From Nostoc punctiforme NIES-2108 (GTDB lineage Bacteria > Cyanobacteriota > Cyanobacteriia > Cyanobacteriales > Nostocaceae), in contig LXQE01000163.1 in assembly GCA_003326195.1 (NCBI GenBank), positions 42,860 through 91,648 of the forward strand: a DNA stretch of 48,789 nt. The letters run 5' to 3'. Positions 35,860-44,642 of the stretch are shown piece after piece. The notes beneath the pieces were generated by a model. The model ran no database searches. It worked only from the letters and a program-made list of their open reading frames with translations, and was not told the DNA's origin. The position numbers and the translations under genes are program-made. Each line of letters starts with the position of its first letter. The stretch's first letter is position 1.

Positions 35860-36033
35860 TTAGGAATGCCCTTGACTAATAATTTCCAGATGATTGAGAG
35901 TTTTTTCGATGGCGTTGCATAATGCGGGATGAATTGGCGGTTGAAACCATTGAAAAATCGTGACAAAATGGGCGAAATCATCCCATAATTCAGCAATGCC
36001 CTGAAGCAAAGTCACGTAAGCTTCTTTACCCAA
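35860..36033 (-). CDS. Possible small protein or gene tail
   Basis: 57 codons from TTG (36033) to TAA. The translation looks protein-like (LLQGIAELWDDFAHFVTIFQW, then NAIEKTLNHLEII; the first block is 35.9-36.0 kb), amphipathic and Trp/Phe-rich. A stop codon precedes the TTG by one codon, so it is either a short gene with a TTG start or the remnant of a longer one. No family recognised. The remaining gap (35634-35859) is repeat-like on the plus strand. Confidence 0.35.
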   Translation of the reverse strand: MGKEAYVTLLQGIAELWDDFAHFVTIFQWFQPPIHPALCNAIEKTLNHLEIISQGHS

Positions 36034-36116
36034 TTTTCATAATTTGCATTCTTGTATATATTTTGATGTTGACTTTTTAGTAGCTTGTTGGGAAAATTAT
36101 GTAAAAAATTAACCTT

Positions 36117-37037
36117 ATGATTGACTATAGCGATCGCCTAGCTTCTCGTAAAGAAGGCAGATTCCAAGGTGTTGGAGGACTTGAACTGTATTACCAAAGC
36201 TGGCATCCAGAGGGTAAAGTCCGGGCAATATTAGCCATTGTGCATGGACTCGGAGCGCACAGCGATCGCTACAGTAATGTAATTGAGCATTTGATACCCA
36301 AGCAATATGCTGTCTACGCCCTAGACTTGCGCGGTCATGGACGCTCACCAGGTCAGCAAGGCTATATCAACGCTTGGCGTGAGTTTCGTGAAGACTTGGG
36401 AGCTTTTTTACAGTTAATTCAGACTCAGAATCCTGGATGTCCAGTTTTTCTCTTGGGCCACAGTTTAGGCGCAGTGATTGTCTTAGATTACATTCTGCGT
36501 TATCCCCAACAAGCATCATTATTGCAGGGTGCGATCGCTCTTGCACCAACCTTGGGGAAAGTTGGGGTTTCACCGATTCGGGTACTTTTAGGAAAAATGC
36601 TCTCACGGGTGTGGCCGCGTTTCACCCTGAATACAGGCATTGACATTAGCGCTGCTTCACGAGATCCGCAGATTTTAGCTGCTTATGCCCAAGATACAAT
36701 GCGACATACCCGTGCTGCTGCCCGTCTGGCTACAGAATTCTTTGCAACAGTTGATTGGATTAATGCTCATGCAGGTGATTGGCAATTACCATTATTGATT
36801 CTCCACGGTGGCGCAGACCGAGTGGCTTTGCCGGCAGGAAGCGACACCTTTTACCAAGGGCTAAATTGCACAGATAAGCTGAGAATCGAGTATCCAGGAG
36901 CCTATCACGAGATTCAGAGTGACATAAATTACCGCGAGGTACTAGCTGATTTAGAAGATTGGTTGGAGCGACACCTAGCATCTGAGGTTGTGCAGTTAGC
37001 ACGGGGAAGCACTGAGTTAGATTTTCCTAGTTCTTAG
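36117..37037 (+). CDS. Monoacylglycerol lipase-like alpha/beta hydrolase
   Basis: 306 residues with the serine-hydrolase triad S116 (GHSLG), D234 (HGGADR) and H264 (GAYHEI). The HGLGAHSDRY and DLRGHGRSPG motifs mark the lysophospholipase/monoacylglycerol lipase group (Hydrolase_4). It should cleave monoacylglycerols or lysolipids in the cytoplasm or at the membrane. Convergent with the ParD-like gene, 8 bp apart. Confidence 0.9.
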   Translation: MIDYSDRLASRKEGRFQGVGGLELYYQSWHPEGKVRAILAIVHGLGAHSDRYSNVIEHLIPKQYAVYALDLRGHGRSPGQQGYINAWREFREDLGAFLQLIQTQNPGCPVFLLGHSLGAVIVLDYILRYPQQASLLQGAIALAPTLGKVGVSPIRVLLGKMLSRVWPRFTLNTGIDISAASRDPQILAAYAQDTMRHTRAAARLATEFFATVDWINAHAGDWQLPLLILHGGADRVALPAGSDTFYQGLNCTDKLRIEYPGAYHEIQSDINYREVLADLEDWLERHLASEVVQLARGSTELDFPSS

Positions 37038-37045
37038 TATTCTGA

Positions 37046-37300
37046 CTATGACCCAAAGTATGCTGCAAACTCGTCAGCTAATTTATCTGCAATTACTTCA
37101 AACTTCTCATCGTTCAGTTGAGCTTGTGTCTGAAGCTTTGCCATCAACTGAGGGTGTTTTCCTTCTTGACTCTTGCGCTGTTGGTCTTGAAAGATTAGCT
37201 GTTGAAGATATTCGTTAGCTGAACTATAACCGCCTTTAGCTACTTGTTCTTCGACAAAGACTTTCATCGACTCAGGTAAGAAAATCTGAATGTTAGTCAT
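37046..37300 (-). CDS. ParD-like antitoxin without partner
   Basis: 84 residues of ribbon-helix-helix type (IQIFLPESMKVFVEEQVAKG, then YSSANEYLQQLI), the ParD family signature. No ParE or RelE gene lies on either side: the next minus-strand gene upstream (37370) shows no toxin features. Probably an orphan regulator or the remainder of a lost pair. Confidence 0.8.
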   Translation of the reverse strand: MTNIQIFLPESMKVFVEEQVAKGGYSSANEYLQQLIFQDQQRKSQEGKHPQLMAKLQTQAQLNDEKFEVIADKLADEFAAYFGS

Positions 37301-37369
37301 ACCTTGAGATATCTGGTGGGCGATTTTATCTACTACATTACCAGAGCGATCGCATATTAAAATGCAGAG

Positions 37370-37699
37370 TCAGTTATTTACATTATCTGAAAAATACGTT
37401 GCTGAGGATACAGAGTTTTTGCCAACCAAGATAGGTTCTCCCTTTACTCCTCCACGGGTAAGAGTACAAATTTTATAAAGGTTTTCACACTCAAAGATTG
37501 CCATAACTAACTCTTTCCCCGTTTGATAAGAGGATGGTAAAGGTTTACCTACCTCGCATTCCATATCTATTTCGCGATCGCGCCACTGTAACTTCCAAAT
37601 ACGCTTTTCGGTTATTGGTGCTTTGACAGACCGAGCAAAAGCACTATACACTTGCTCTGCTTTGATATCATCCTTAGCTGCTGGCACAAAAAACTTCAT
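37370..37699 (-). CDS. Hypothetical protein
   Basis: 109 residues, small alpha/beta, no membrane segment (MKFFVPAAKDDIKAEQVYSA, RIWKLQWRDREIDMECEVG). No domain recognised. The 70-bp spacing to the ParD-like gene would allow cotranscription. Confidence 0.65.
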   Translation of the reverse strand: MKFFVPAAKDDIKAEQVYSAFARSVKAPITEKRIWKLQWRDREIDMECEVGKPLPSSYQTGKELVMAIFECENLYKICTLTRGGVKGEPILVGKNSVSSATYFSDNVNN

Positions 37700-37749
37700 A
37701 GGCTTTGGTTACAAGTAACGTGAGTTTTACTAGCACAAGCGTAACGCAG

Positions 37750-38520
37750 TTACCAAGGCAATCTGCTCCCATCCCACGAGAAAAACTGCCCACTATCGCC
37801 TTCTTGAAGCTGTTCGATGACAGCCAATAATTGGGTAACAGTACGTTCGACTGAAAATAATTTTTCCGCAGGTACATTTCTTTGGAAAGGACGAGAAAGG
37901 CGGGTATCAGTTGTACCAGGATGCAATGTTACTATTAATGCTTTCGGACAACTTCTTTTATACTCAATTGCCGCAGTTCGCATCAACATATTGAGTGCTG
38001 CTTTAGAAGCCCGATAGCCATACCATCCACCAAGTTGGTTATCGCCAATACTGCCCAATTTAGCAGAAATAGTGGCGAACACGCTGCGTTCTCCATGACG
38101 AAACAAAGGCAATAAATGTTTAGCCAGTAAGACAGCACCAATACTATTTATCTGAAAGTAGCGCAGCAAATTTTCTGAATTGATCTGTCTTAAGCTTTTT
38201 TCAGGTTGCAAAGTATCTTCATGTAACAGTCCTACACAGTTGACTACCAAATGCAGTTTGTCAACTTGAGTATGTATTTTTTGAACAGCTTCAATAATCT
38301 GTAACTCGTCAGTAATATCTATCTCTAAATAAATTAATCGCTCAGGACATTCATCTGCAAGAGCTATTAACTCTGAGTCCGATTTTGGTTGACGAGAAGT
38401 TGCATAAATTTTAGCTATTCTGCAATCTTGTAGCAATTTTTTCACAAAACCCAAACCAATACCTTGGCTGGCTCCCACAATCAAAGCATTGACAGGATTA
38501 ATTTCATCGATAAAAGACAT
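37750..38520 (-). CDS. Short-chain dehydrogenase/reductase
   Basis: 256 residues. NAD(P) motif GASQGIG near 17-23, NxxG-like VVNCVG, Ser in ISAKLGS and YGYRASK give the full SDR set, so it should be active. Resembles the C-factor-like subfamily. It is the last gene of the arsenic block on the same strand, beyond a broken acetyltransferase, and could act in arsenosugar synthesis; that link is positional only. Confidence 0.88.
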   Translation of the reverse strand: MSFIDEINPVNALIVGASQGIGLGFVKKLLQDCRIAKIYATSRQPKSDSELIALADECPERLIYLEIDITDELQIIEAVQKIHTQVDKLHLVVNCVGLLHEDTLQPEKSLRQINSENLLRYFQINSIGAVLLAKHLLPLFRHGERSVFATISAKLGSIGDNQLGGWYGYRASKAALNMLMRTAAIEYKRSCPKALIVTLHPGTTDTRLSRPFQRNVPAEKLFSVERTVTQLLAVIEQLQEGDSGQFFSWDGSRLPW

Positions 38521-38526
38521 ATCAAT

Positions 38527-38775
38527 TTAGATAACTTGTGGAGGTATTTGATATTCATAGCGAAAGACGAAATAAGCACCAATTTGTCTCTGGCTGTGAT
38601 AACGGAAACCAAAGCCTTCATATACTGCTCTCAGGTGCGGACGCAAATCATCGACATCTAGACGTAAATAACGTTTACTAAGTGTTCGTGCGTATTCAAC
38701 AGCCCAAGCCAGCAGTGTCGAACTGCAAAGCGATGTACAAATGCTGACTCTTCCTGAGAGATGTCGAGCCAGAAA
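38527..38775 (-). pseudogene. Truncated, frameshifted GNAT acetyltransferase
   Basis: The C-terminal part reads as GNAT (STLLAWAVEYARTL, then YLRLDVDDLRPHLRAVYEGFGF, given in two pieces), while the preceding β-strand is found only in a different frame (AFVHRFAVR at about 38726-38752). The N-terminal half and the acetyl-CoA loop are missing. The fragment abuts the arsS stop. A 95-residue frame is open here but is not a complete enzyme. Confidence 0.7.
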
Positions 38776-38792
38776 AGTAAATGCTTTAGTTC

Positions 38793-39800
38793 TTAGAGCA
38801 AAGCGCCACCACAACTAGAACCACATCCAGCGGTACAACCATAGCAATAAGCAGCAGTTTGTACCTCACTAATCAGGTCTAAATTCCCAGCTTCTAACAA
38901 TTTGCCAACTGTCAAAATTTCACCATTGCGAGTTTTTGCAGGCAAATTCATCATTTGGTTAAAGTCACAATCATATACATTGCCCAGATAGTCAATTGAA
39001 ACTTCATCGCGACACATTAAATGTTCAACTGTGCTGGGATTAAAATGCGACTCTAAAAACTGCAAATAGCTAGCGTACAGTTTTCTCCGTTCTAAATACA
39101 TTTTGGTTCTACCAACTGGTAAGTTGGTAAAGGTGAAGAGGTTGTTAAACACAATATTAAAATGTTCTTGTAAGAACATTTTGTAATCTCGTTCTAGGTT
39201 ACTCTGTTCCGGAGCTAAAGAAAATTTTTCATTGGTGGGCAACTGGGGATTAAAAACCAAGTCCAAAATTAAATTTTGGTCTTTACCATAGCCGAGTTGG
39301 TTAAGCCACTGCAAAGCTTTGACTGAACTATCAAAAACACCAGTACCGCGCATTTTATCAACATTATCTGCTAGGTAACAGGGTAGAGAAGCCACAATTC
39401 TTACTTGGTGTTGGGCAAAGTATTCTGGTAAATCACCAAATCCCTCTTCAAAATAAATGGTCAGATTAGACCGAACAATCACTTGTTTACCAGTTGCTTT
39501 TGCTGCTTCTACCAGTGGCTTAAATCCATAATTCATTTCAGGTGCGCCACCAGTCAAATCCACAATTTTAATTTCGGGAAATTTATGGATTAGTAAAATC
39601 AACTGTTCGCAAATTTCAGCAGAAAGTTCTTCTGTACGTTTTGGCCCAGCTTCTACATGACAGTGTGTACAAGCAAGATTACAACGCTTACCTAAATTAA
39701 CTTGTAAAACAGTGATTCCTTTTTTTGTCAAAGGTGAACTGAGTTTATTTTTAAAGGCTGTGACTGCTGTATCTAGTAAAATTTTTGGTTGAGTTTGCAT
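38793..39800 (-). CDS. arsS: Arsenosugar radical SAM protein ArsS
   Basis: 335 residues. CNLACTHCH carries the radical SAM cluster cysteines 40, 44 and 47; VDLTGGAPEMN and SLPCYLADNVD are typical of this subgroup, and the C-terminal cysteine motifs (CRDEVSIDYLGNVYDC and CYGCTAGCGSSCGG) resemble SPASM cluster sites. ArsS transfers the 5'-deoxyadenosyl group to dimethylarsenite, the committed step towards arsenosugars. It follows the PiT gene by 43 bp and arsM by two genes on the same strand. Confidence 0.93.
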   Translation of the reverse strand: MQTQPKILLDTAVTAFKNKLSSPLTKKGITVLQVNLGKRCNLACTHCHVEAGPKRTEELSAEICEQLILLIHKFPEIKIVDLTGGAPEMNYGFKPLVEAAKATGKQVIVRSNLTIYFEEGFGDLPEYFAQHQVRIVASLPCYLADNVDKMRGTGVFDSSVKALQWLNQLGYGKDQNLILDLVFNPQLPTNEKFSLAPEQSNLERDYKMFLQEHFNIVFNNLFTFTNLPVGRTKMYLERRKLYASYLQFLESHFNPSTVEHLMCRDEVSIDYLGNVYDCDFNQMMNLPAKTRNGEILTVGKLLEAGNLDLISEVQTAAYCYGCTAGCGSSCGGALL

Positions 39801-39843
39801 TAGTTATTACCCCTGAAAAATTACACAACAATATTCAATTTTT

Positions 39844-40809
39844 CTAACCTTGCAATAATCTGTATATTATTGCGCTAATAATTGCAGCAGTTGGTAAAGT
39901 TAAAATCCACGATAATAGAATCTGATAAAAAACGCGAGTATTAGATTTAGATTTTTGGCTAATTAATCCAACCCCAAAAATAGAACCAACTGAAGTGTAA
40001 GTGGTAGAAACTGGAAGCCCAAACCGAGTAGCTGCAATTACCAGAATCCCAGTTACTATATTTGCTGATAAGCCTTGAGTATGATTCATTGAGGTAATCT
40101 TTTCACTCATGGTTATTGCAACTTTTTGGGAGTTGAGTAAACCGCCAAGTGCCATTGCGATCGCTATCGTGATCATTCCTCCCTGAATCGAGAAATACTC
40201 AATAATTAGGATGAGTGAAACAATCTTAGGAGTATCATTTAATCCTCTAGCAAAACTGACAATTCCAGCGCTGAGAAAATGACAAGCATCAATCATTTTT
40301 TGGCTGACTGGTAGATGCAATTTTGAATTAATATAGCCAGATAAGCTGTAAATACCTGCTCCCAAGGGAATAGCAATGATTGGACTGAGTAATAAAGGCA
40401 AAACAAAGGAAGTTCCCAAAGCTGCAAAATTAACTTGTAGTCCAATCGCAACTAATCCAGCGCCAACCAGCGCACCTGTTAAACTGTGAGTTGTGGAAAT
40501 GGGAAACCCCATGAGGGTGGCAATGAGTACAGTCAATCCAGTAGCGATCGCGACTGCAAGATGAAACTCTGGAGAATTAGCGATCGCATCAGGTAATAGT
40601 CCTTTTCCAGAGAAGTTTTTAATTAATGCTCCTGCTAAAAAAGTCGCAGTTATTGCACCAGCAAAAGTTGTAAAAGTTGCCCATAAAATTGCTGTTTGAT
40701 AACTGCTAGTCCGGCTACCAAACAGCGTCGCTACACCTTTAAAATTATCATTTGCTCCATTTGAATATGCTAAAAAAAGCGTAGCTAAAAATAGACTAAT
40801 TAACAACAT
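39844..40809 (-). CDS. PiT-family inorganic phosphate transporter
   Basis: 321 residues, about ten membrane helices. The PiT repeat motifs are GANDNFKGVATLFGS near the N-terminus and ARGLNDTPKIVS in the second half, with GFPISTTHSLTGALVG and GLPVSTTYTSVGS. Low-affinity cation-coupled phosphate permeases of this family also carry arsenate. Its place between arsM and arsS suggests a role in arsenate entry or exit connected with arsenosugar synthesis, or protection by phosphate supply. The arsM-pit gap (175 bp) is largely taken up by a repeat element. Confidence 0.92.
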   Translation of the reverse strand: MLLISLFLATLFLAYSNGANDNFKGVATLFGSRTSSYQTAILWATFTTFAGAITATFLAGALIKNFSGKGLLPDAIANSPEFHLAVAIATGLTVLIATLMGFPISTTHSLTGALVGAGLVAIGLQVNFAALGTSFVLPLLLSPIIAIPLGAGIYSLSGYINSKLHLPVSQKMIDACHFLSAGIVSFARGLNDTPKIVSLILIIEYFSIQGGMITIAIAMALGGLLNSQKVAITMSEKITSMNHTQGLSANIVTGILVIAATRFGLPVSTTYTSVGSIFGVGLISQKSKSNTRVFYQILLSWILTLPTAAIISAIIYRLLQG

Positions 40810-40826
40810 TTTGGAGTTTATAAAAA

Positions 40827-40977
40827 AGAAAGAAGTCAGAAGTCAGAATTCAGAATCCAGAATGTAATTAGTGAAATATTCAAATTGTGCATTCATTACC
40901 CAGTCTCACAGAACCATTCTGTTAGCGGATAGCTAAGGTTTAGCCCATTCTGACTCCTGACACCTGAATTCTTTCTT
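40827..40977. repeat. Inverted-repeat-ended interspersed element, copy C
   Basis: The left arm (40827-40856, GTCAGAAGTCAGAATTCAG type) is matched in inverse by the right arm (40946-40975, CTGACTCCTGACACCTGAATTC type). Same family as 10.7 and 20.2 kb. It also contains a 23-bp string at 40921-40943 that recurs exactly at 47361-47383. Confidence 0.65.
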
Positions 40978-40984
40978 AGATAAA

Positions 40985-41953
40985 TTAACAGCAGCCACCA
41001 CCGCTATAGTGCCAGGTTGAATCGGTAACAATTATTTCTGCTGGCTTACTAGCAGCAAGTTTAGCAGCAGTTTTATCACACACCGCAGCCGGAATACCTA
41101 GCTGAAGTAGATGACCTGCCAAATCGTCAAAGAAGGGTTCAGAACCAGCATAAATTGCTGTTTTTCCAGTGAAAATGCAAGCACCATCTTCTGGAATTAC
41201 AACTTTAAATGAGACAGAATCCAGACTTTCTAAAAGTAGGTTTTCTTCTAAATTATAAGTCTGGGAATCTAGTAGGCGATAAGGACGACGGGCACGAATT
41301 TCAACTTGACCAAAACCAGCATTTATAATCCTTTCAGTATACTCTTGATATGTGAGCGCGCCTGATAAACACATGGCTCTTAGTCGCTCATCTTCTTGAA
41401 GATGTGCTGGAATGGGACGAGTAGCAATTGGATCGCTCATCTGCAAGCGTCCACCTGGTTTTAACACCCTATATGCTTCTTTTAAAGCACGAGTTAAATC
41501 TTCTGGTTCAAAGATGTTGAAAAGGCAATTTTGTGCCACGATATCAACGCTAGCATCAGCAACAGGTAAGTTAAAAGCATCACCTTCGCGGATTTCGACA
41601 GAGCTGGTGTTAAACCAGGGGTTTTCTTGAGCAGCAATTTCCAAATTACGTGCAGCTGCTTCCCGCATAGCGCCAACCGGTTCAACGGCAATTACAGCAC
41701 TTGCATAACGGGAAAAATAAGCGAATTGCAACGCTTCTAAGCCGCCACCAACGCCGACGTACAACACAGTAGGTTGGTTTCCTAGTTCGGTGGGGTGAAC
41801 AGTGGTGCCACAACCATAATTCATTTCCTGCATTGGCAAAGGAATTTTCAATCCTGGTAGTTGCAGGGGCGTACTTTGTACACAACAAAGTCCAACTTGC
41901 GGGGTTTGGGCAACTTCGCGGTAGAACTGCGCTGCTGTTTCTAGATAGGTCAT
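40985..41953 (-). CDS. arsM: Arsenite S-adenosylmethionine methyltransferase ArsM (arsenosugar type)
   Basis: 322 residues. C23-C24 and C48 lie in the N-terminal part, motif I is VLYVGVGGGLEAL, and C143 (NCLFN) and C195 (AMCLSGA) match the arsenic-binding cysteines of ArsM. It methylates As(III) stepwise to the dimethyl form used by ArsS. The C-terminal ~80 residues include a DUF-like domain and end in GGGCC, a feature of the arsenosugar-associated subgroup. Upstream, the OmpR-type regulator points the same way with a 203-bp gap. Confidence 0.92.
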   Translation of the reverse strand: MTYLETAAQFYREVAQTPQVGLCCVQSTPLQLPGLKIPLPMQEMNYGCGTTVHPTELGNQPTVLYVGVGGGLEALQFAYFSRYASAVIAVEPVGAMREAAARNLEIAAQENPWFNTSSVEIREGDAFNLPVADASVDIVAQNCLFNIFEPEDLTRALKEAYRVLKPGGRLQMSDPIATRPIPAHLQEDERLRAMCLSGALTYQEYTERIINAGFGQVEIRARRPYRLLDSQTYNLEENLLLESLDSVSFKVVIPEDGACIFTGKTAIYAGSEPFFDDLAGHLLQLGIPAAVCDKTAAKLAASKPAEIIVTDSTWHYSGGGCC

Positions 41954-42156
41954 GCCACTTTGAGTTTTGGATTTTGGATGATGATAGCTTTGTGCATCCT
42001 AATATAATTAACTCTAAGTTGGATGAGTTTTTGTGGAGATTGCCAAAAACGCCAAAGTTTGATATGGTGAAGCCTTTTGCTTTTGGGCAATAGGCACTGA
42101 GGGAATAAGGAAGAATTATTGAAAAGTCTTTCGCTTGTCTTCTCCCAATCTCCAAT

Positions 42157-42831
42157 TCAATCATGCAATGTGTAGCCAACACCAATCACAGTTTGAATGA
42201 GACATTTTTCGTTATTGGCTTGAAGTTTCAAGCGCAGGTAGTTAATATAAGGTTCAATGATGTTGGCATCGCCCATGAAGTCATAACCCCAGACTTCCTC
42301 TAAAATGCGATCGCAGCTAATTATCTGTCGCGGATGTGCCAGTAAATATTCTAGTAAATCAAATTCTTTAGCAGTTAACTCAATTAACCGCCGATCTCGA
42401 TACACTTCCCGCGTGCGACGATTTAAACTCAGGTCTTCAAATTCTAAAACATCTGCGTACTCTGCTTGGTTGCTTCTTCGTAGGTGAGCGCCGACTCTGG
42501 CTAATAATTCATCAACGCTGAAGGGTTTAATGAGGTAATCATCAGCACCAGCGTCTAAACCTGCAATGCGATCGCTCACTTCATCTTTGACGGTTAATAA
42601 AATTATCGGCACTTTCTCAGCTATAATCCGCAGGCGGCTGCAAATTTCCCACCCCGACAACCCAGGCAACATCCAGTCTAAAATTACTAAATCCAGATGC
42701 AACTCCCTGGCTGCGGTGAGTGCAGTTAATCCATCGTAGGCAATACTGACTTGATAGCCTTCATAATTCAATTCCAATTCAACAAATCGCGCCAGTTTGA
42801 CCTCATCTTCAATCAGTAAGATGTGCGTCAT
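42157..42831 (-). CDS. OmpR-family response regulator
   Basis: 224 residues. Receiver with ED at 8-9, D52 (ILDWMLPG) and K in LIKPF; C-terminal winged helix (about 128-224) with ELTAKEFDLLEYLL and GVGYTL. A DNA-binding transcription factor with no kinase next to it. It lies directly upstream of arsM on the same strand and may be a regulator of this block, but such orphan regulators often act elsewhere. Confidence 0.92.
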   Translation of the reverse strand: MTHILLIEDEVKLARFVELELNYEGYQVSIAYDGLTALTAARELHLDLVILDWMLPGLSGWEICSRLRIIAEKVPIILLTVKDEVSDRIAGLDAGADDYLIKPFSVDELLARVGAHLRRSNQAEYADVLEFEDLSLNRRTREVYRDRRLIELTAKEFDLLEYLLAHPRQIISCDRILEEVWGYDFMGDANIIEPYINYLRLKLQANNEKCLIQTVIGVGYTLHD

Positions 42832-43004
42832 GATGATCTTAATAATTTCAGCAGGATACGGGAAGCAACAATAGTGCCAGCTACTTAATAGCCAAACATC
42901 TAATTAGGTGTACGTTAGCTTAGTATAAACCTGAGTAAGTAACAACCGTAAACCTGCAATTACCGATCGCTCGCTGCTCGATCAAACAACAATCCAACTG
43001 GCTA

Positions 43005-43292
43005 TCAGCAATAAGCTGTAATATCTTCACCACATTCATCGGCAAGATAACAGAGCGCTCTAAAACGCAAACCAACCACTTCCTCGTATAGAGGATTTAA
43101 TTTACACATAGGTGGAATATGAAATAGCTTCCGACCAAACAGTGTGATGTCTCGCTCAAAGGGACACTGAGCAGGAATAGCTTTGCATAGGAAATGAGCC
43201 AATTTGGAGTTATGAATTTCTATCGTTTCCAACCACTCGCGGACTGGGTGCAGTAGGTCGTTGTGTGAGTGAACTTGAATAAAGCTTGTCAT
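43005..43292 (-). CDS. Mo-dependent nitrogenase C-terminus family protein
   Basis: 95 residues, a stand-alone Mo-nitro_C (PF06967-type) protein: FLCKAIPAQCPFERDI, then IPPMCKLNPLYEEVVGLRFRAL and YLADECGED. The family is named from a C-terminal extension of some cyanobacterial nitrogenase proteins, and its stand-alone form is widespread in heterocyst formers. Five conserved Cys suggest metal binding. Function unknown. Confidence 0.85.
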   Translation of the reverse strand: MTSFIQVHSHNDLLHPVREWLETIEIHNSKLAHFLCKAIPAQCPFERDITLFGRKLFHIPPMCKLNPLYEEVVGLRFRALCYLADECGEDITAYC

Positions 43293-43904
43293 AATTTTTT
43301 ACCTTGATAATTTCAAACTAGATTGAGTTTTTTGTATTTGAACCTCTATAAATAAATACAGTTAGGTTTTGTAGTTTTATGCACTTATTACTTTTGCTTT
43401 GGCTCTCTACAGAGGTAGAAAGAGTACTGTTAACTACACATTCAAGTACTAGAGTTCCCGATAATTTGTCCTGACCTTTCACTTCATCTTGAAAAACCCA
43501 TCCAAAACCTAACCCCCTAACCTTTCTCTAGTAGGAAAGCTCGATTTTCAGGGCAAAAATCTAGACAGGACAACGCTTTTCAGCAAATTGGCACTGTTTG
43601 ACAAATATTTCGGCTCAATGCCTTAACGAGGCAGAATTTTTCAGGTTACTGACAGTACTTTATGTTTCTATCTAGTCCACGTATTTATTGATCAATTTAA
43701 TATCAAGCTATGGGTGGTTTACTTCCGCCATGCTGTACTAGATGTTAGCCAGTTTTTAGCTTACTGTAACTAACCCAACAAAAGCCCGATATTACAACCA
43801 ATTCAGAACCGCTATAGTTAATTTGTGTTGTTAACCAAATTCTTGGAGGCGCAGCTAAACTTACCCTCAAAAAGCATCAAGCTTTAAGAAAGCTGCGAAA
43901 ACTA
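43293..43904. other. 612-bp gap with repeat debris, no gene seen
   Basis: Contains CCTAACCCCCTAACC-type repeat material at about 43507-43523 and a weak CTTTC/GAAAG hairpin next to it. No coding frame or RNA gene recognised. Promoters of both divergent neighbours must lie here. Confidence 0.5.
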
Positions 43905-44522
43905 ATGACTGATGATTTTTTCAATCACAAAAAGCTGCTTTTTGACCTATGGGCATCAAGTTACGATTGGTTCTTTCCTTCAGTGTTTTATCGAGCCATT
44001 CACCAACGATTGCTGGAGTACGTAGATTTACCAGAGCCAGCAAATATACTTGATATAGGCTGTGGTACTGGACGCTTGCTTGAGCGCCTTGCTACTCAGT
44101 TTCCCAATCTACGAGCTACCGGATTGGATTTATCTGCTAATATGTTGCGGGTAGCAAGACAGAGCAACCGCCACCATCCACGCTTAATTTATATTGAGGG
44201 CAAAGCTGAGTCTCTTCCCTTTGCTGATGGTCAATTTGATGCCGTTTTTAGTACTATCAGCTTCTTGCACTATTTGGAACCCAAACAGGTGGTTAGTGAG
44301 ATAGCACGGGTACTTTCTCCTGGTGGACGCTTTTATTTAGTTGACATTACTTCCAAAAAAGAGACAGAACCTCAATTATTGCCAGTCTCTCCCCGTGGAA
44401 TTAGACTATACAGCCCTAATCAACGTCAACTTCTTGGCTCCTCTGCTGGGCTATTGTGTTTGAATCACCATTATTTACTAGGGCCTGTCTTACTAACGAT
44501 TTTTGCTAAACCTCCAAGTTGA
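43905..44522 (+). CDS. Class I SAM-dependent methyltransferase
   Basis: 205 residues. Motif I ILDIGCGTGRLLERLA, then TGLDLSANML and FDAVFSTISFLHYL, RVLSPGGRFYLVDI. UbiE/Methyltransf_11 type, cytoplasmic, substrate unknown. Next to no pathway genes; the terminal region is short of a lid, which hints at a small or lipid-like acceptor. Confidence 0.85.
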   Translation: MTDDFFNHKKLLFDLWASSYDWFFPSVFYRAIHQRLLEYVDLPEPANILDIGCGTGRLLERLATQFPNLRATGLDLSANMLRVARQSNRHHPRLIYIEGKAESLPFADGQFDAVFSTISFLHYLEPKQVVSEIARVLSPGGRFYLVDITSKKETEPQLLPVSPRGIRLYSPNQRQLLGSSAGLLCLNHHYLLGPVLLTIFAKPPS

Positions 44523-44588
44523 AATAGGGAATAGGGAAGAGTAAAGGGCTGGAAACATCTTGTATCAAGCCTTGTTCTGCATATTTTA

Positions 44589-44642
44589 AATTACGAATTA
44601 CGTTAGCGCAGCGGGGCGTAGCCCATTACGAATTACGAATTA
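44589..44642. repeat. TAATTCG interspersed repeat, minus-strand copy
   Basis: Reads, on the minus strand, TAATTCGTAATTCGTAATGG, then GCTACGCC and GCGCTAACG, then TAATTCG; the same order as 35097-35142. It overlaps the 3' end of the acetyltransferase gene. Confidence 0.7.

Noticed and set aside
41682..42185. Long minus-strand frame overlapping arsM and the gap upstream
   Set aside because: It overlaps the clear arsM coding sequence in another frame and its translation resembles no protein.
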